In this document: positions 24,101-34,656 of the stretch, in pieces
Position numbering within the stretch: position 1 is the stretch's first letter
Layout: every line of letters starts with the position of its first letter
DNA from: Coffea arabica
Taxonomy: Eukaryota; Streptophyta; Magnoliopsida; Gentianales; Rubiaceae
Direction of reading: 5' to 3'
Assembly (NCBI RefSeq): GCF_036785885.1
Contig: NC_092317.1
Location: 8,806,501 to 8,870,500, forward strand
DNA length: 64,000 bases
Position numbers and translations under genes: made by a program
Notes under the pieces: model-generated
Seen by the model: the letters and a program-made list of their open reading frames with translations, nothing else
The model's database searches: none
Told to the model about the DNA's origin: nothing

Positions 24101-25811
24101 CATCGCTATGATAACGACTTTTCTCCACCTAATAGAGAATAAAGGCGCAACTAAAAGCAAGCAGCAAAAGGAAGTTGCAAAACCAACAAAGGACCTAAAA
24201 CTGTTGTTAGTAAATGATCAATACAAATGCAGCATTGTGAAACTGCTTTATAATCTTTTAGCCAAAAATGCCATGTGTTGCTGCCTATGGAAATGTGATA
24301 TTGTAAGACCTGGTAAAAAAAAAAAAAAACTAGAGAAAATAATTGCACTTATACAGGAATGCAAAAACTTCCTTGTAATAAAAGTAAAAGTTAATAAATT
24401 ACCATATCTTAGACTCCTGTTCTGAATACTTAGGAACGACATGAATGAGTATATAAGCAAAACACAAACTGCTTAGTCACTTTAGTTAGAATTAGAGCCT
24501 TCAAAATTGCAGTCAGCAGGAAATAATCCTCAACATCTTCTCTTAGATGGTCAAAGACATGACTAGTTCAGTATCCGACTTGATAAATTATTAAATAAAA
24601 AAACTAAATAAACATTATAAAATTGTCAGATGCCTAGAGAATGCATGATCATTGATGCCATTTAACAGATCCACAATGAACTAGCATTAAAAAGGATTAT
24701 ACTCAAGTGTGCTCCATTAAGTGTATATAATATCAGACTTAGTTAAAGCTCCAAGGAACAGGAAGACAGTTAAGGACCATAAGGGGCACTAGAAAAGTTT
24801 TTCCATAATAAGCACAAACACCCTGAGGCTATGAATAATAGGAGGCTCCCAAGAGAAGTCCTCAATTAGACCTTCATCCTTACAGAAACTTGGGGGTCTC
24901 TCTCCTCGTTTGTGGTTCACCAAGAAGGTGAAAACTAATGAAAACTGCAACCAGACAGAGCTTAGAGACCATAGCAAGTAGTAAGCACTTTTTTGTTCAA
25001 AGATGTCAAGGTAAAATGAAAGTTACTGCCATACTTTCATTGGATTGTCAGCTCTGGAGACCTAAACTGGCATAAGCTTTTACAATTCATAATAGACAGA
25101 TCGAATCAATTACCTAAAAGCAAATTGATACTATAAATTGGTATTCTACCCGTACAGAAAGCTTCTGATGAATAAAACTGAAGCTTCTGATGAATAAACT
25201 GAAGCTTTTGATGAATAAAACTGTGAAAGTAATTGAAAGAGTCAAAATTATACGAAACAAACTTGAGAAAGGAAAATGGAACAGAAAGGGTTCAATTTTC
25301 CACTTCCCACTAATATCCTTTGGTATGCTTTTGGCTTTGTTTTAATGCCATATACCTTGCAAATTATTAGCTAGTATCATGGTAAAACAATTCAATGTGT
25401 TTGCACAATAGTGTAAACCAAAATTTGAGACATAGCTTCATCATAAAACTGCAATCTCCATGAAAGAATTTCCATTCCCAGGCCCCCATATTTGCGCCAC
25501 CCTCATCCATATTTAGGGAATACATATGCAGACAGAAACACATTTACCATTTGGAGCTAATACAACATCATTTGTAACTCAATTTTTGGACCACCAAAAC
25601 TGGAAAAACAAACACGATAATTCAAAGCTAAAAGTGAATGACCATACAAAAGTGTTAAACTTATTACTTTACATACCAGAAACTGTGAAAAATCATCCCC
25701 AACCAAGACTTTGAAAAAACGGGTCACACTGGGTGATAAATCCATCTTGTTACGATGAGTCAACTGACAATTCCTGATGCACTCTTCACATGCTCCCGCC
25801 ATTACAACCAT
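13508..25811 (-). CDS. Protein with two B3 DNA-binding domains and acidic 66-residue repeats
   Basis: Six coding exons on the - strand: 25811-25677, 23593-21769, 21658-21590, 15350-15273, 15137-14980, 13753-13508 (836 codons). Each junction is GT..AG and the phases (0,1,1,1,0) close. Residues 16-120 form the first B3 domain (FFKVLVGDDFSQFLLLPRKF ... FSLDHNLQAGDFLLFNYIKG). A KRAR basic patch follows, then the repeat region, then the second B3 domain over the last two exons (DGRPYL joined to ELPAKLPG, then SVLLQDQEKRFWPALYY and NKEHRIQAGDHYIF). B3 proteins of this REM-like group are nuclear and bind DNA. Targets cannot be read here. Translation starts at the ATG at 25811, or at the second ATG at 25802. 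Intron 3 (15351-21589) holds a complete copia element in the same orientation. Confidence 0.88.
15633..15777 (-). repeat. Copia LTR, 3' copy
   Basis: 145 bp with TGTTAA...TTAACA ends, identical to the copy at 20503-20647. The polypurine tract GAGGGGGAG abuts it at 15778-15786 on the - strand. Because the element lies sense within the B3 gene, the LTR's transcription signals face the same way as the host transcript. Confidence 0.95.
15785..18008 (-). pseudogene. Copia pol: zinc knuckle, protease and integrase; reverse transcriptase deleted
   Basis: In order: an RGG-rich stretch, zinc knuckle CNHCGLKNHTRDTC (CCHC), protease DSGATDHMSG, GAG-pre-integrase CRLGHPSLQNL...CESCQLGKHH, and an integrase core with its acidic triad in LVHSDVWGP, RSDNAKEY and GVAERKIGH. 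After ALEKNGTWDLVP, the start of the reverse transcriptase domain, the frame jumps within a few codons to YDIYAPT and stops, immediately before the polypurine tract. About 1.5 kb encoding reverse transcriptase and RNase H is therefore missing by an internal deletion near 15800-15815. Confidence 0.9.
18000..18566 (-). pseudogene. Copia gag, frame-shifted from pol
   Basis: The frame MAESLSKSIV...LVLKFLAGLKPEFEPIKSQ is a copia capsid (UBN2-type gag: NYQQWSKAVKIYLTG, TKEVWDYVRLLY, LQQDNKTVTEYFADLKRVSEE). It stops at 18000 because the A run at 18009-18013 (T run on the coding strand) is one base too long. The pol frame continues just beyond. The extra base could be a real mutation or a homopolymer sequencing error. 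Confidence 0.85.
18728..18765 (-). repeat. Internal LTR end fragment with second primer-binding site
   Basis: On the - strand the last ~37 bases of an LTR (GTGACTAGATGTTTTCC..., ending TACCTCTTTACA) are followed by TGGTATCAGAGC at 18727-18716. The terminal TCTTTACA differs from TGTTAACA in the outer LTRs, so this piece derives from a different family member. Confidence 0.85.
18766..19035 (+). pseudogene. Captured LEA_3 (SAG21/LEA5-type) gene fragment, inverted on itself
   Basis: The + strand at 18766-18956 encodes RRYAAGASQGAVPG...MMRKKGGEES...TTSWVPDPVTGYYRPETHA and AEIDAAELR, the conserved C-terminal half of LEA_3 proteins such as Arabidopsis SAG21/AtLEA5 (WVPDPxTGYYRPE, EIDAAELR). These are small mitochondrial stress proteins. 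The last 85 coding bases (18866-18950) are followed with no spacer by their exact reverse complement (18951-19035), so the host stop codon is lost. GC content is far above the flanks. One edge is fused to the LTR fragment and the other to integrase sequence, so this is not a functional LEA gene. Confidence 0.88.
18866..19035. repeat. Perfect 170-bp palindrome without spacer
   Basis: Arms 18866-18950 and 18951-19035 are exact reverse complements, with the centre at GCGGAG/CTCCGC. RNA read from either strand would fold into an 85-bp perfect hairpin. Confidence 0.95.
19037..20268 (-). pseudogene. Second, diverged copia protease-integrase fragment
   Basis: This half starts MPFAM, then jumps (near 20250) to RFVNAVTNDHIESS, losing gag and the zinc knuckle. 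Protease DSGATDHMSG and CRLGHPSLQNL are present. A second deletion near 19493-19500 removes the integrase segment between SDVWGPSRVTS and YFSTPFDTF, including the middle catalytic aspartate, and shifts frame. It ends inside FTCADVTFFE at the palindrome. Many silent and amino-acid differences from the other half show that it comes from another copy of the family. Confidence 0.88.
20290..20450 (-). repeat. TGAACAGT-type repeats in the copia leader
   Basis: Between the primer-binding site and the gag start, TGAACAGT recurs roughly ten times at irregular 10-20 base spacing, separated by GC-rich linkers (GCCGCGCG, CCCCGCG). The second leader inside the element (18612-18680) has about five more, one mutated to TAAACAGT. 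They could be protein-binding or packaging sites. This is inference. Confidence 0.8.
20503..20647 (-). repeat. Copia LTR, 5' copy, with adjacent primer-binding site
   Basis: Identical to the other LTR. The 12 bases at 20491-20502 read, on the - strand, TGGTATCAGAGC, the usual copia primer-binding site for initiator methionine tRNA. The LTR is short for a copia element. Confidence 0.95.
21095..21133. repeat. (GA)n microsatellite
   Basis: Nearly 20 uninterrupted GA units followed by GGGAGGGAGGGAG, in intron 3 of the B3 gene. Confidence 0.95.
21902..23011 (-). repeat. Coding tandem repeat of 198 bp (66 residues) in the B3 gene
   Basis: Five near-complete units and one truncated unit follow each other in frame, each starting DTDKGIDAVQ or DSDRGINAVQ and carrying CQDGADKDPTG, then EDLKIATFTEETDIGMMVN, then LEAEDDMLLE-like residues. 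Lengths in order are 70, 66, 66, 36, 66 and 66 residues. The truncated fourth unit lost about 30 residues without breaking the frame. The units are strongly acidic (D/E about a quarter of residues) and probably disordered. Confidence 0.93.
25159..25223. repeat. Three-copy 21-22 bp tandem repeat in B3 intron 1
   Basis: AAGCTTCTGATGAATAAAAC followed by TG is repeated three times with single-base changes (CTTTTG in copy 3, one A missing in copy 2). Non-coding. Confidence 0.85.
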
Positions 25812-25826
25812 CTCTCTTTCCTGTTC

Positions 25827-26760
25827 TCTGCACTCACAACACGTACAAACACACACACACACACAGAAGATCACATAATTGATATGCCACAATAATCCAG
25901 CAAGTACATAACTTAACAAAAATATACTTGTGAATAAACCAATCCCAGATACAAAATTTAAGTTCTAAACCCCCCCCCCCAAAAAAAAAAAAAAAAGCCA
26001 CCTCTCACGCAAAACGAACAAAAAGTATAACGAAAGGAAATCACAGCAATAAAGATTGAATTATTACCATACTCAGCCGAGAATTCACAGGGATAACATA
26101 CAATACCAATAATAAGGCCACCAAAAAGAATGAAGTATGAAAACGGGGATTAAAAACCCAAAAAAAGTTTTAAAAAATAACAAATAAATTAAAAGGCTCC
26201 CACCTAAAACCCTTCACCTTCATCAGGGTTTAACAATTAACACTCCACACCATTGACAGAGACTAAATGTTTTAACCTTAGAGATGATAAATTACTCAGA
26301 TAGCAGGCATTTTACCAGCTACATATATAAAAATCAAATTAATTAGAAACCCAAAAGACACATAATTCAAAACACTTCGCTTTCAGGGTTTAAAATTTAA
26401 CTTTCTCTGGACCCAGGTGAAAAGTTTGAACTTTTACCCCACGCAACAAAGAAATCACATAGAGAAAGAAAACGTGTATTCTGCCCAAAAGAGATAAAAT
26501 GGGGTTGAAAAAAAAGCGTAAAAAGCTAGTTTTCTTGGGTGATCAAGGTGAAAACCTTAGCTGCATTCTGATAACGAATCGAAATTTTTACCCTGTACAG
26601 ACGAGGAATTCCTAGTTATATCTGCAGGAAAAATACCCAAAAAAAAAAAGAAACAATGGGAAGAAACTAAAAGACTCACATTTAGAACCCTTCAGCTTCA
26701 GGCTTCAACGGAGGGTTCAAAGAGAAAGGAGACGCAAGGGCAGGGGAAGAGAGCAGAGTT
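25827..26760 (-). promoter_or_regulatory. Probable 5' untranslated exon, leader intron and start region of the B3 gene
   Basis: On the - strand a CT-rich exon (about 26760-26680) ends TAAAT followed by GTGAGT, a strong donor. A TG/GT-rich tract ending GTGAGTGCAG at 25828 gives an acceptor 16 bases before the ATG at 25811. This implies a leader intron of about 850 bp (roughly 25828-26679). The outer boundary is a guess from composition. Confidence 0.5.
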
Positions 26761-26769
26761 TTCCTTTTT

Positions 26770-27530
26770 TTTTTTCCCTATTTGTATATTTGGGAAAGAA
26801 AATAGTAGTGTATCCAACTTTTGAATAATTACTGTTTAGGTGCATGAGATTACAAATTTATGAATTATATTGCATAAGAACGGTTAGCAAATTTCCCAGA
26901 ATAATGTTGATATTCGAAATCATCACAAATGTAGTGCTACGTAGGGTTTGTGTCCAAAATAAGGGTCGCCATAGCTGCCAATATCGACGCAAAATAAATT
27001 TGATTTATTTTTGAAATTTTTTTTAGCGGCTTATGAAGTTTTTAAGATAAGATTTTTGGTTGAATATTTTATTTTAACCTCAGATAGATCGTTGATTAAC
27101 ATTTGATCAACGGTCGTGATTTGAAGGTACAAAAAAAAAATAGTTTTAAATCTATTGGCGCACAAAATTTGCAGCGAAAGAAATTTTTTTTTAAACACTG
27201 CACATTAAATTTGCAGCGAAATTTGTGGACCGTTGATCAAATACGACTGGAAAATCACTGTAGATTCAATTTGCGGCAATTTGAAATTTTTTTTTTCAAA
27301 TCGCATATCTAATTTGCGACAATTTATTTATTTATTTTTTTTTTGAAACTACACATCTGACGTGCAGGAATAGCTCTTGAAACCATACTATCCTATAATC
27401 TGTTTCGAGTGAAATCCCAGTACCTATAAATGCTAAAAGGTTCATGAAATATATTGAGGTTCAATGTGTGTTCCAAATCTTTACTTTAACATTGAGTGTT
27501 TTTACCTGTTTTCAACTCAGAAACAAATTA
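26770..27530. other. Upstream flank of the B3 gene
   Basis: AT-rich DNA. Near 27130-27320, short words such as ATTTGCAGCGAAA and AATTTGCGGCAATTT recur three or four times at 40-60 base spacing, a loose degenerate repeat without defined ends. No gene is recognised. Confidence 0.45.
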
Positions 27531-27531
27531 A

Positions 27532-28170
27532 TCGTTTGGATTAACTGTTTTTTGGGATATTTTTGAAATATTTTACTGTAACAATGTATATGAAAATTTT
27601 TACTGTAGATGTTTTTAGTGATGTTTTTGGATGTGTTTTTGTGATATATTTTAGGGTATTTTTAAAGTTTAAAAATTTTTGGAATAATTTTTAAAAATTA
27701 ATATTTCACCCACCACTATTATCCACTACCGCCACCATCCCTCTCTCCCTCCTCCGGTCTTCTCCCCGTCCCTCTTCCTCCCTTCCCTTTCTTTCCCCTT
27801 TCTCGTTACACCCCGCCCCTCCCCTTCCTTCCCCTCTCCAATCTAGTTGAGGCTAGAGGGAGGAGGTGGGGTATGGCGGGAAAGGGAAAGGGAAGAGGAG
27901 AGGAGGAAAGAGAGGGAGAAGGAAGAGGGAGAGAGAGAAATGAGGATGAAAGAGAGGGAGGAGGAAGATGGTGGATGAGGGTGATGGTGGTAGTGATAGA
28001 TGGAAGAAGAAAATAGTGTAGATTTTATTTTTAAATTTTTTTGTATACTTGAAATTGTTTTTGATATATTGTATAGATATGTATTTTTTGAATTGTTTTT
28101 GCTTGTGCATTATTATAGTATTGTATACAAAAACTTGTCAAGTTTTTAAAAAATGGAGAAACCAAACAGA
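27532..28170. mobile_element. Foldback MITE-like element with CT/GA mirror core
   Basis: The outer ends TCGTTTGGATTAACTG and AAACCAAACAGA are inverted relatives. Inside, the left half is pyrimidine-rich (CCACCACTATTATCCACTAC, CCCTCTCTCCCTCCTCC) and the right half purine-rich (GAGAGGGAGGAGGAAGATGG, TGGTGGTAGTGATAG), so the two halves pair over about 130 bases with interruptions around 27848. The flanking ACTGTAACA and ACTGTAGATG motifs belong to a family common in some asterids (from memory). No target duplication could be fixed. Confidence 0.6.
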
Positions 28171-28586
28171 GCCAAAATGTTTCCCCAATTGACCGTATAT
28201 GAGGCAAGTTAGCAGATTGCATATTAATGTGCACAAAAAAGAAAATCAACCAAGAAGAAAGGAAAACAGACATTCTGCAAGTAGCAAAAACAAGAAAAAA
28301 AAAACTCAGTACTAACCATAACCAAGAACTAATATTCCGGACATCCATTACTGAACACACGTTCAAGCAATAATATAAAATTATTTTAGAAATGAGTTGA
28401 ATATACATTATTTATCGTTATTTGCATTAACATTTAAACCAAAAAATAAAACAATGGACGACTTAGGCATATTTTATTTTCAATTAATTTTGTATTTTCA
28501 ACCAGAACCTTATCGAATTTTTATAGGATGATTAATCACCATTTATGAAATTAGCAGAATTTTTGTAGGTAAATTAAATTTTAGGC

Positions 28587-28679
28587 TTTTAGGGTTAGGG
28601 TTTATGTATTAGGGTTTAGGGATTAGGGTTCTAAGGTTTATGTAGTAGGGGTTTAGGGATTAAGGTTTTAGGGTTGGGT
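28587..28679. repeat. Degenerate telomere-like repeats
   Basis: About 90 bp of TTTAGGG, TTAGGG and single-base variants (TTAGGGTTTAGGGATTAGGG and so on), i.e. plant telomeric sequence in an interstitial, decayed form. Confidence 0.8.
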
Positions 28680-28750
28680 TTGCACAATTCCTTTTTAGGA
28701 ATTAAAAAAAATTAAAGGATCGCAGTACCTCAAATCAGTGGCAATCCCTT

Positions 28751-28774
28751 TATATATATATATATATATATAAA
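28751..28774. repeat. (TA)n microsatellite in a CTTTATA...TATAAAG palindrome
   Basis: Roughly 12 TA units between CCTT and AAGG, so the whole block is self-complementary. Confidence 0.9.
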
Positions 28775-29053
28775 GGCTTCCCCGCTCATTTGATGTGTGG
28801 CAAAGCCTTTTCACAAGAAAAAAATCCCTCCTTTTACTTTCTCAGCAAAAAAATTGAAATTTAAAATAATTTTTTAATGGAGCCACTTTTACCATTTGCG
28901 ACAACCCTTAAACTAGAACCCAACACTACTTTTGTGATATTTTCTCATATTAATATTATTTTGAGAAATTCGCCAAGAATGTTCACATAGAAATCCACAT
29001 ATTTTTCTTCATAAAATAAAACGAGACTCAAAACGCGATTATGCTACCCTTAC

Positions 29054-29427
29054 GGACCTATTTGGGGTTGCGGTAGTTTATTAAAAAATACTTAATTAGT
29101 AGAGTTTTTAATCAAATTACTTATTAAGTGCTTAATTATATGGTTTGGGTGCTTTTTCCATTTAATAATATGCAATTCTAAATTTCTAAAACATATTTAT
29201 CTCTTTATTTAGTTCACAATTTATAATAAATTTGTTTAAATTAATTTTCATTTTTGGAACACAAAAGTAGCTCTAAAAGAACCAATTTTAAAACTATGCC
29301 AAAAGTGTTTTATTGACCAAAAACTCTACTTCTAAATTCAAGCAATAATGTTCACCAATCATGTTAAAAGTGTTTTTGTCTTCTAAAAACACTTTTTTAA
29401 CAAAAGAACTGCAATTCCAAATAGGTC
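29054..29427. mobile_element. MITE, copy B of the 9835-10227 family
   Basis: The left end GGACCTATTTGGGGTTGCGG mirrors GCAATTCCAAATAGGTC on the right. The right flank is TAA and the left is TTAC, so the target repeat is decayed. The interior shares TTATTTAGTTCACAATTTAT and AAAAGTGTTTT words with copy A. Confidence 0.65.
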
Positions 29428-29665
29428 TAAGTGAATTTATACTATATCTTCAAACCTTTTCAATTTTCAATTAGTACAATATAAAGATTGATAATTTAAG
29501 GCTTTAATTGAGAATGAATTAAAGAAAGATGAGGGTTTCTTTCTCTGCATGTAAATTTCTTTTTTGATATTATAATGGAATCCATATCCATGTGGAGAAC
29601 CATATATATATATATTAGGTTTGGCTAACGAGTACCTAAGCCTAATCGTTAAGAAGAGTCTTAGG

Positions 29666-30141
29666 TAGGGGTGCTAGCAAGTCAAGCTGCTCGCGAGCAG
29701 CTTGATCAAAAGCTTGACTCGAGCTCGAGCTCAGTAAAATCGAGCTCGAGTTTGAGCTCGAGCTACTCGTTAAATTTAACGAGTCGAGTTCGAGTTCAAG
29801 AAATAAGTACTTGAGTGCTCGCCGAGCTTAATCGAGCTTTCATATTTTATTTATATTATATATTTTTATTATATATTTTTTAAAAAAAATTATAGATTTA
29901 TTTCAAAACTCGAGCTCGAGTTTTGAAATAAATCTATAATTTTTATTTTTTAGGTCGAGTAGCTCGGGCTTGATATTTACTCGAGCTCAAACAAGTCGAG
30001 ATCGAGTTTAGTTTTATTTCATCGAGTCGAGCTCGAGTCCAAATTTTTTTACTCGATCGAGCTCGAGTAGCACAAATTTTGATCGAGCTCGAGCTCGAGT
30101 ATGGTGCTACTCGAGTTCGACTCGGTTCGATAGCACCTCTA
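29666..30141. mobile_element. hAT-like MITE rich in CGAGCTCGAG
   Basis: Ends TAGGGGTGCTAGCAAG and its partner GATAGCACCTCTA. Flanks GTCTTAGG (29658-29665) and GTCTTATG (30142-30149) agree at 7 of 8 positions, an 8-bp hAT-type duplication. Subterminal arms are packed with GCTCGAG words, and the core at 29850-29960 has its own AATTATAGATTTATTTCAAA inverted pair. Confidence 0.78.
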
Positions 30142-30149
30142 GTCTTATG

Positions 30150-32980
30150 TGTGAGTTTGTTGAAAAAATGTGGATAATTTTAAAAAAATGTTGAAAATTA
30201 GGTGGTGGTGTAATTATTATAATTGTGTATATTCGCATGATAAATGAAATGTAATTTAAGGATGCTAAAGGTGCCCACTAACATCAGTTAGACAAAAAAA
30301 ATCCCTTTTTTTTGGCATTTCTATTTGCAAATAATTTTTTAATTACTTTGTTGAATTCAACTCATCCGCCGTAGCCGTCTGAACCCCTACCCAGGTGGTC
30401 ACTTTATAGGTTTGATTTCCATGGAGGCACTTACAAATTGTGAATTACTAGGAAATACTTGTAATTCAATTGTTTTAATTTGGTAAAATATATTTGCTTA
30501 CATCACCATTTCCTGATTGCTAACTTTTTCTTATACAGACAGCAATAAAATGTTAAGATTCTTTTCCTTATTATATAACTTGATATGTATCTGGTGCTAA
30601 AAGAATGTACAATTTAAAACATTTAAAAGACAAATTCAGTTCTTTAAAAAAGATTATCAACTCAATGGATTTTCTTAAATATTTTCAAGCTATTTCATCT
30701 ATTTTCCATCTATTTTTATATTTTTTTACCTGAAATTGGGTGGAGGTTTTCTTCTATTTGTTTTATATCGATGGAATTTCTCATACAATTTTCAATTATG
30801 TGTTATTTTGTAAGTAAATTTGTGCTTTATATGATGGAAGAATACTAGGCTTGGGCAACAACATTTATTTGCTTCTGCATCTTAGAAGTAGCGCTCTCGT
30901 TGAATATAAAATTCAGCCATACCATCTCCAAATACAAATATGCGCCCATAAAAAGAGATAAATAAGAACAACCTAAAGGACGAAATGGCAACATAGGATC
31001 ACATAGAAACAAATATTGAGGAATAAAGAAATCATTACTATTTTCCTTTTAGGGGTTTTTGCAATATAATTGTATAACTGATGGTGACACATGCCACATC
31101 CCATTGTATTGTCAAAATAATATTGACTTAGTTTTAGCTATATTTTTTCAAGGATTTTTTTAATGATTTGGCCAACCATCATTAAAAATAGCGATTTTTT
31201 TTTGTAAGGAAAAAGTTATGTAAATTTGGTTTCACGCACTACCACGAATCAAAACATATTTCTAGAATCATAAGTTATACGTCAATACAACTCTCACATC
31301 AATCAATTCAAGTTAGCATTGAATTCGAGTGAAGCTAGTCATCCAGATGGTATTTTGCTATATAATGATTATAGGACCACGGGCATGAACGGTTGCCGGA
31401 GATTTTGTGTATTTTCTATATTACATAACTTTGTTTGCACACGATATAACTTTATTTGCACAACGTGTAACTTTAGAATAAATTTTGTGAGTCTCATACA
31501 TATTATTAAAAATGAAATATAAAAATAATTTGAATCATATAATTTTTTTGAATTAAATCCTGATCGTGTACGATTCAATGACGGTCCTTCTGATAATCGT
31601 CCAGCCAGTCTCCATGGTTATAGTGCTTTGTCGGAAAGGTCCCAATTAAAGTTCTGGAATTGTTGAAGGAAACACATTTGACCGTGTCAAAATGTCCAAA
31701 TGATTCATGCGAATCAATTAAAACTAGCGTTGAATTCGAGTGAAGCTACTCATCTAGATAGTAGTTGCTAGATGATGTTATAGTGCTTCGTCAGAACCGT
31801 CCAATTAAAGTTCTGGAACCGTCCAAATGGTTTGACTTTGAATTGTACGCTTTCGTTGGAGGTCTTGTTGTCTGTTGCCTGTTGGCACGCAAGCTATTGT
31901 ACAATTTATATTCATTACAAGTCAAAATGACTCCCAGTGAGAGGAACCTGAAATTTAATCGTAATTACACGAACCAGTACTAGTGTGTCTCTCATGTTTT
32001 CAGAAGCTTGTCGACATTTTTAAGTTGTATTCATCTCAGTCTTCAAAATTCTATATCAATAACTTTAGAGTTAATTTTTTATACACAGACAATTATACAC
32101 TAACAATATAACGATTTTTTTATACTAAGGAGCGCAATTGTTAGAGCACGGAAGAATGACAGAGTAATGATTTCAGCAAGGGCTGCCAAACGGGCTACTA
32201 TAGTGAGTCTAAAGAGACTTGTGTTAGAGATTAACAGATATACAGATCTTACTAGACTAAAGAAATGTTTTGATACCATTCTTAAATTTTTTTCACTGTA
32301 AATGAAAGTTGAACCACCATCGAGCAGGGGCAGTTATTTGGTGTATATAGTTTTGGCTGAATTCATATACATGACTAGGACATTATCCCACACCGTTGAA
32401 ATCATATGAATGCCATTGTGTAACAAAATTATATTTTACCATGAAATATATACATTAAAACTTATTAAGTAAAACTTTTGATAATATTCAAAACTCCAAA
32501 TATTGTAAAAGCTGAGAAAGAGTTATGGCGCACAAAAACATGCTGCTAATTCACAATATACACTCTATTGCCAAGATTACTCTTGTTTGTAGACTTCGTA
32601 TTGAAAAAAGAACGAAAAAAGTTAATCTGATCATAGAATCGATACCTAAATAGTTTTACATGAGCTCTAGTAGATTAATGTGACTGGAAAAAAAAAATTC
32701 TCATGAGTACCAACTACGGTGGTCATTTTCACTCTAATTCTATGGCATAAACAATGCCTCTTTTTTCATCTCCTTTTCATGCTTTTCCAATTTCTTACCA
32801 AACTTTAAACCAAAAGAGCATAGATATCGCAAGCTGCAACCTTAGTTCTTCGGTTGTGTTTCATATACTGAATAAATTTTGGAAAAATTCTATAGTTGTT
32901 TTTGAATACCATATCTATGTGTTTAAATTCACCATTAGATATATAAAAATCATTATCACCCTTTAGATGATATTCGGTGT
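30150..32980. other. Intergenic DNA with two diverged local duplications
   Basis: TTGAATTCGAGTGAAGCTA with its neighbourhood occurs at about 31318-31340 and 31731-31750. A second pair (TATAGTGCTT.GTC, CCAATTAAAGTTCTGGAA) occurs at about 31619-31660 and 31778-31820. A 72-codon + frame at 31765-31983 has no recognisable similarity. Nothing else is seen. Confidence 0.5.
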
Positions 32981-32984
32981 TTAA

Positions 32985-33255
32985 GGCCCTGCTTGATAAC
33001 CCAATTTAACACTTAAACTTAATGGATTCAGATCGTTTGATAACCCAAAATTGAATATCTCAATTAATTAAGTGACACTGAATTTTCTAAGTAAAACTTA
33101 CTCTCAAAATTAAGTGATAAGTTATTCACTTATCACTGAATATGATATGCACTCAAATATATTAGATTTAATACTTAACAATTCAATGATTTAATGGATT
33201 CAGACTTCAGATTTCAAATTTCAGTTTTCAGATTTCAATTTTATCAAATGCACCC
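32985..33255. mobile_element. Tourist-like MITE, 271 bp
   Basis: Left end GGCCCTGCTTGATAAC against right end TTATCAAATGCACCC (inverted). TAA lies at 32982-32984 and 33256-33258. The interior contains repeated AATGGATTCAGA and CACTTAA words. Non-coding. Confidence 0.7.
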
Positions 33256-33259
33256 TAAA

Positions 33260-34656
33260 TCATTGAATGATGTGACAAAAGATAATTAGATTACGATCAT
33301 GGGCATAGTACCCAAAAGGGACTATAGATTTTTTTTTTCCTTGAAATTTTGATATGCATGATCTTATTTTTATCGTTTCTTTTCTGATTTGAAATCTCAT
33401 CCATCTAAGCACGATCATTTATTGAAATTTCAAAATAATAGTAAGTAAAACCATATCTGAGAGCAAAAAAAAGAAAGTAAAACCCTTAAAAGTACGTGCT
33501 ATGATATACCAAAAAAAGAAAAATTTGAGAGCATTAAATCACATGCATAGCCACACGATGGCAAGTGATACGTTTACAATGCACCTAGTGGTTGTTAAAA
33601 TGTCACATTGAATCAAGTAATGATTGTCTAAGAAACAAAAATGAGCATATTTGGAAGAATATTGAAGTACTTTTATGATGAATATGGCTATATTAATAAT
33701 GCACTTAATCAGTTTATTCTTGTCTCTATCAACTGGTTTCTCTTCAACAAGTTTTTGGTTCATGCATGCCATAATAAATGGAAGACGAAATTGTAATTGG
33801 AAAATTATTCTAGGCCTTAATTTATGCTACATCAAATTATTGGAAAAGGATAAATATTACTTCTAACATATATAAATGCTTTCTAAAGTTTGCTTAAGAA
33901 TGTGCTCCACTTTATCAAGACAAATCATTGTATACAGGGTATATGTTGGATAAATCTTTTACTTGCCATACTTTTACTTTTGTCTTCTTTTCCTTGTCAT
34001 TCTGGACAGTGCTTGGTAATTGAGGAAATGGTCATACCTGCTAAGTATTGCTTTGGAAAAAAAATTAATTAGACATTTCCTAGGGATTATTATTAGGATT
34101 ATAACATTACTTCTGGTCCATTCTTGCTGTTGTTTCCACTAATTACCGTCAAGTAACTTTGCCAATACACTAATAGTGGTTAGCGAAAACTTGTCTTAGA
34201 CTATTTGTTAGTGAAATAGTTAGATTTTTGGCACATAGTCCCACACAAGTGGTGCTTGTTTTCTACATACCATCTAAAATAAATCTTGTTATTTAAGACA
34301 TTCGTACGTTTATGCAAGTACCAAATAATTAAACATTGCACAATTAACATAAGTTGGTAAGCAATAATTCTCAAATTCTTTACCTATCTTTAAACTTTGA
34401 AAAAGATTTACTCGTCTACCATTACCTCAAATAAGAAAAGAAGAGAAAATTTCAACCAATTAAAGTCCCATGGGTCAAATGCAAACAAAACATTTTGTCT
34501 ACCATAATGCGTGCCAAAATGGCCATTTTCATGGGGGCCAAATGCAAAATTTGGGGAAAAGATCCATTCAATCATCCTTTGTTTCCTCAAAACTCAAACT
34601 AAGGAAGATCTCTCTCTTTCTCACTCCTTCTTGCTCATGTTAATGTGTTTGCGTTG
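33260..34656. other. Intergenic DNA, nothing recognised
   Basis: AT-rich sequence with short frames only. No family, RNA gene or element end could be supported. Confidence 0.5.

Noticed and set aside
27853-28110. Proline- and serine-rich minus-strand frame
   Set aside because: It is a translation of the GA-rich half of a foldback element and has no protein similarity.
31765-31983. 72-codon + frame with a hydrophobic segment
   Set aside because: No recognisable family, no splice context, and it overlaps locally duplicated non-coding sequence.
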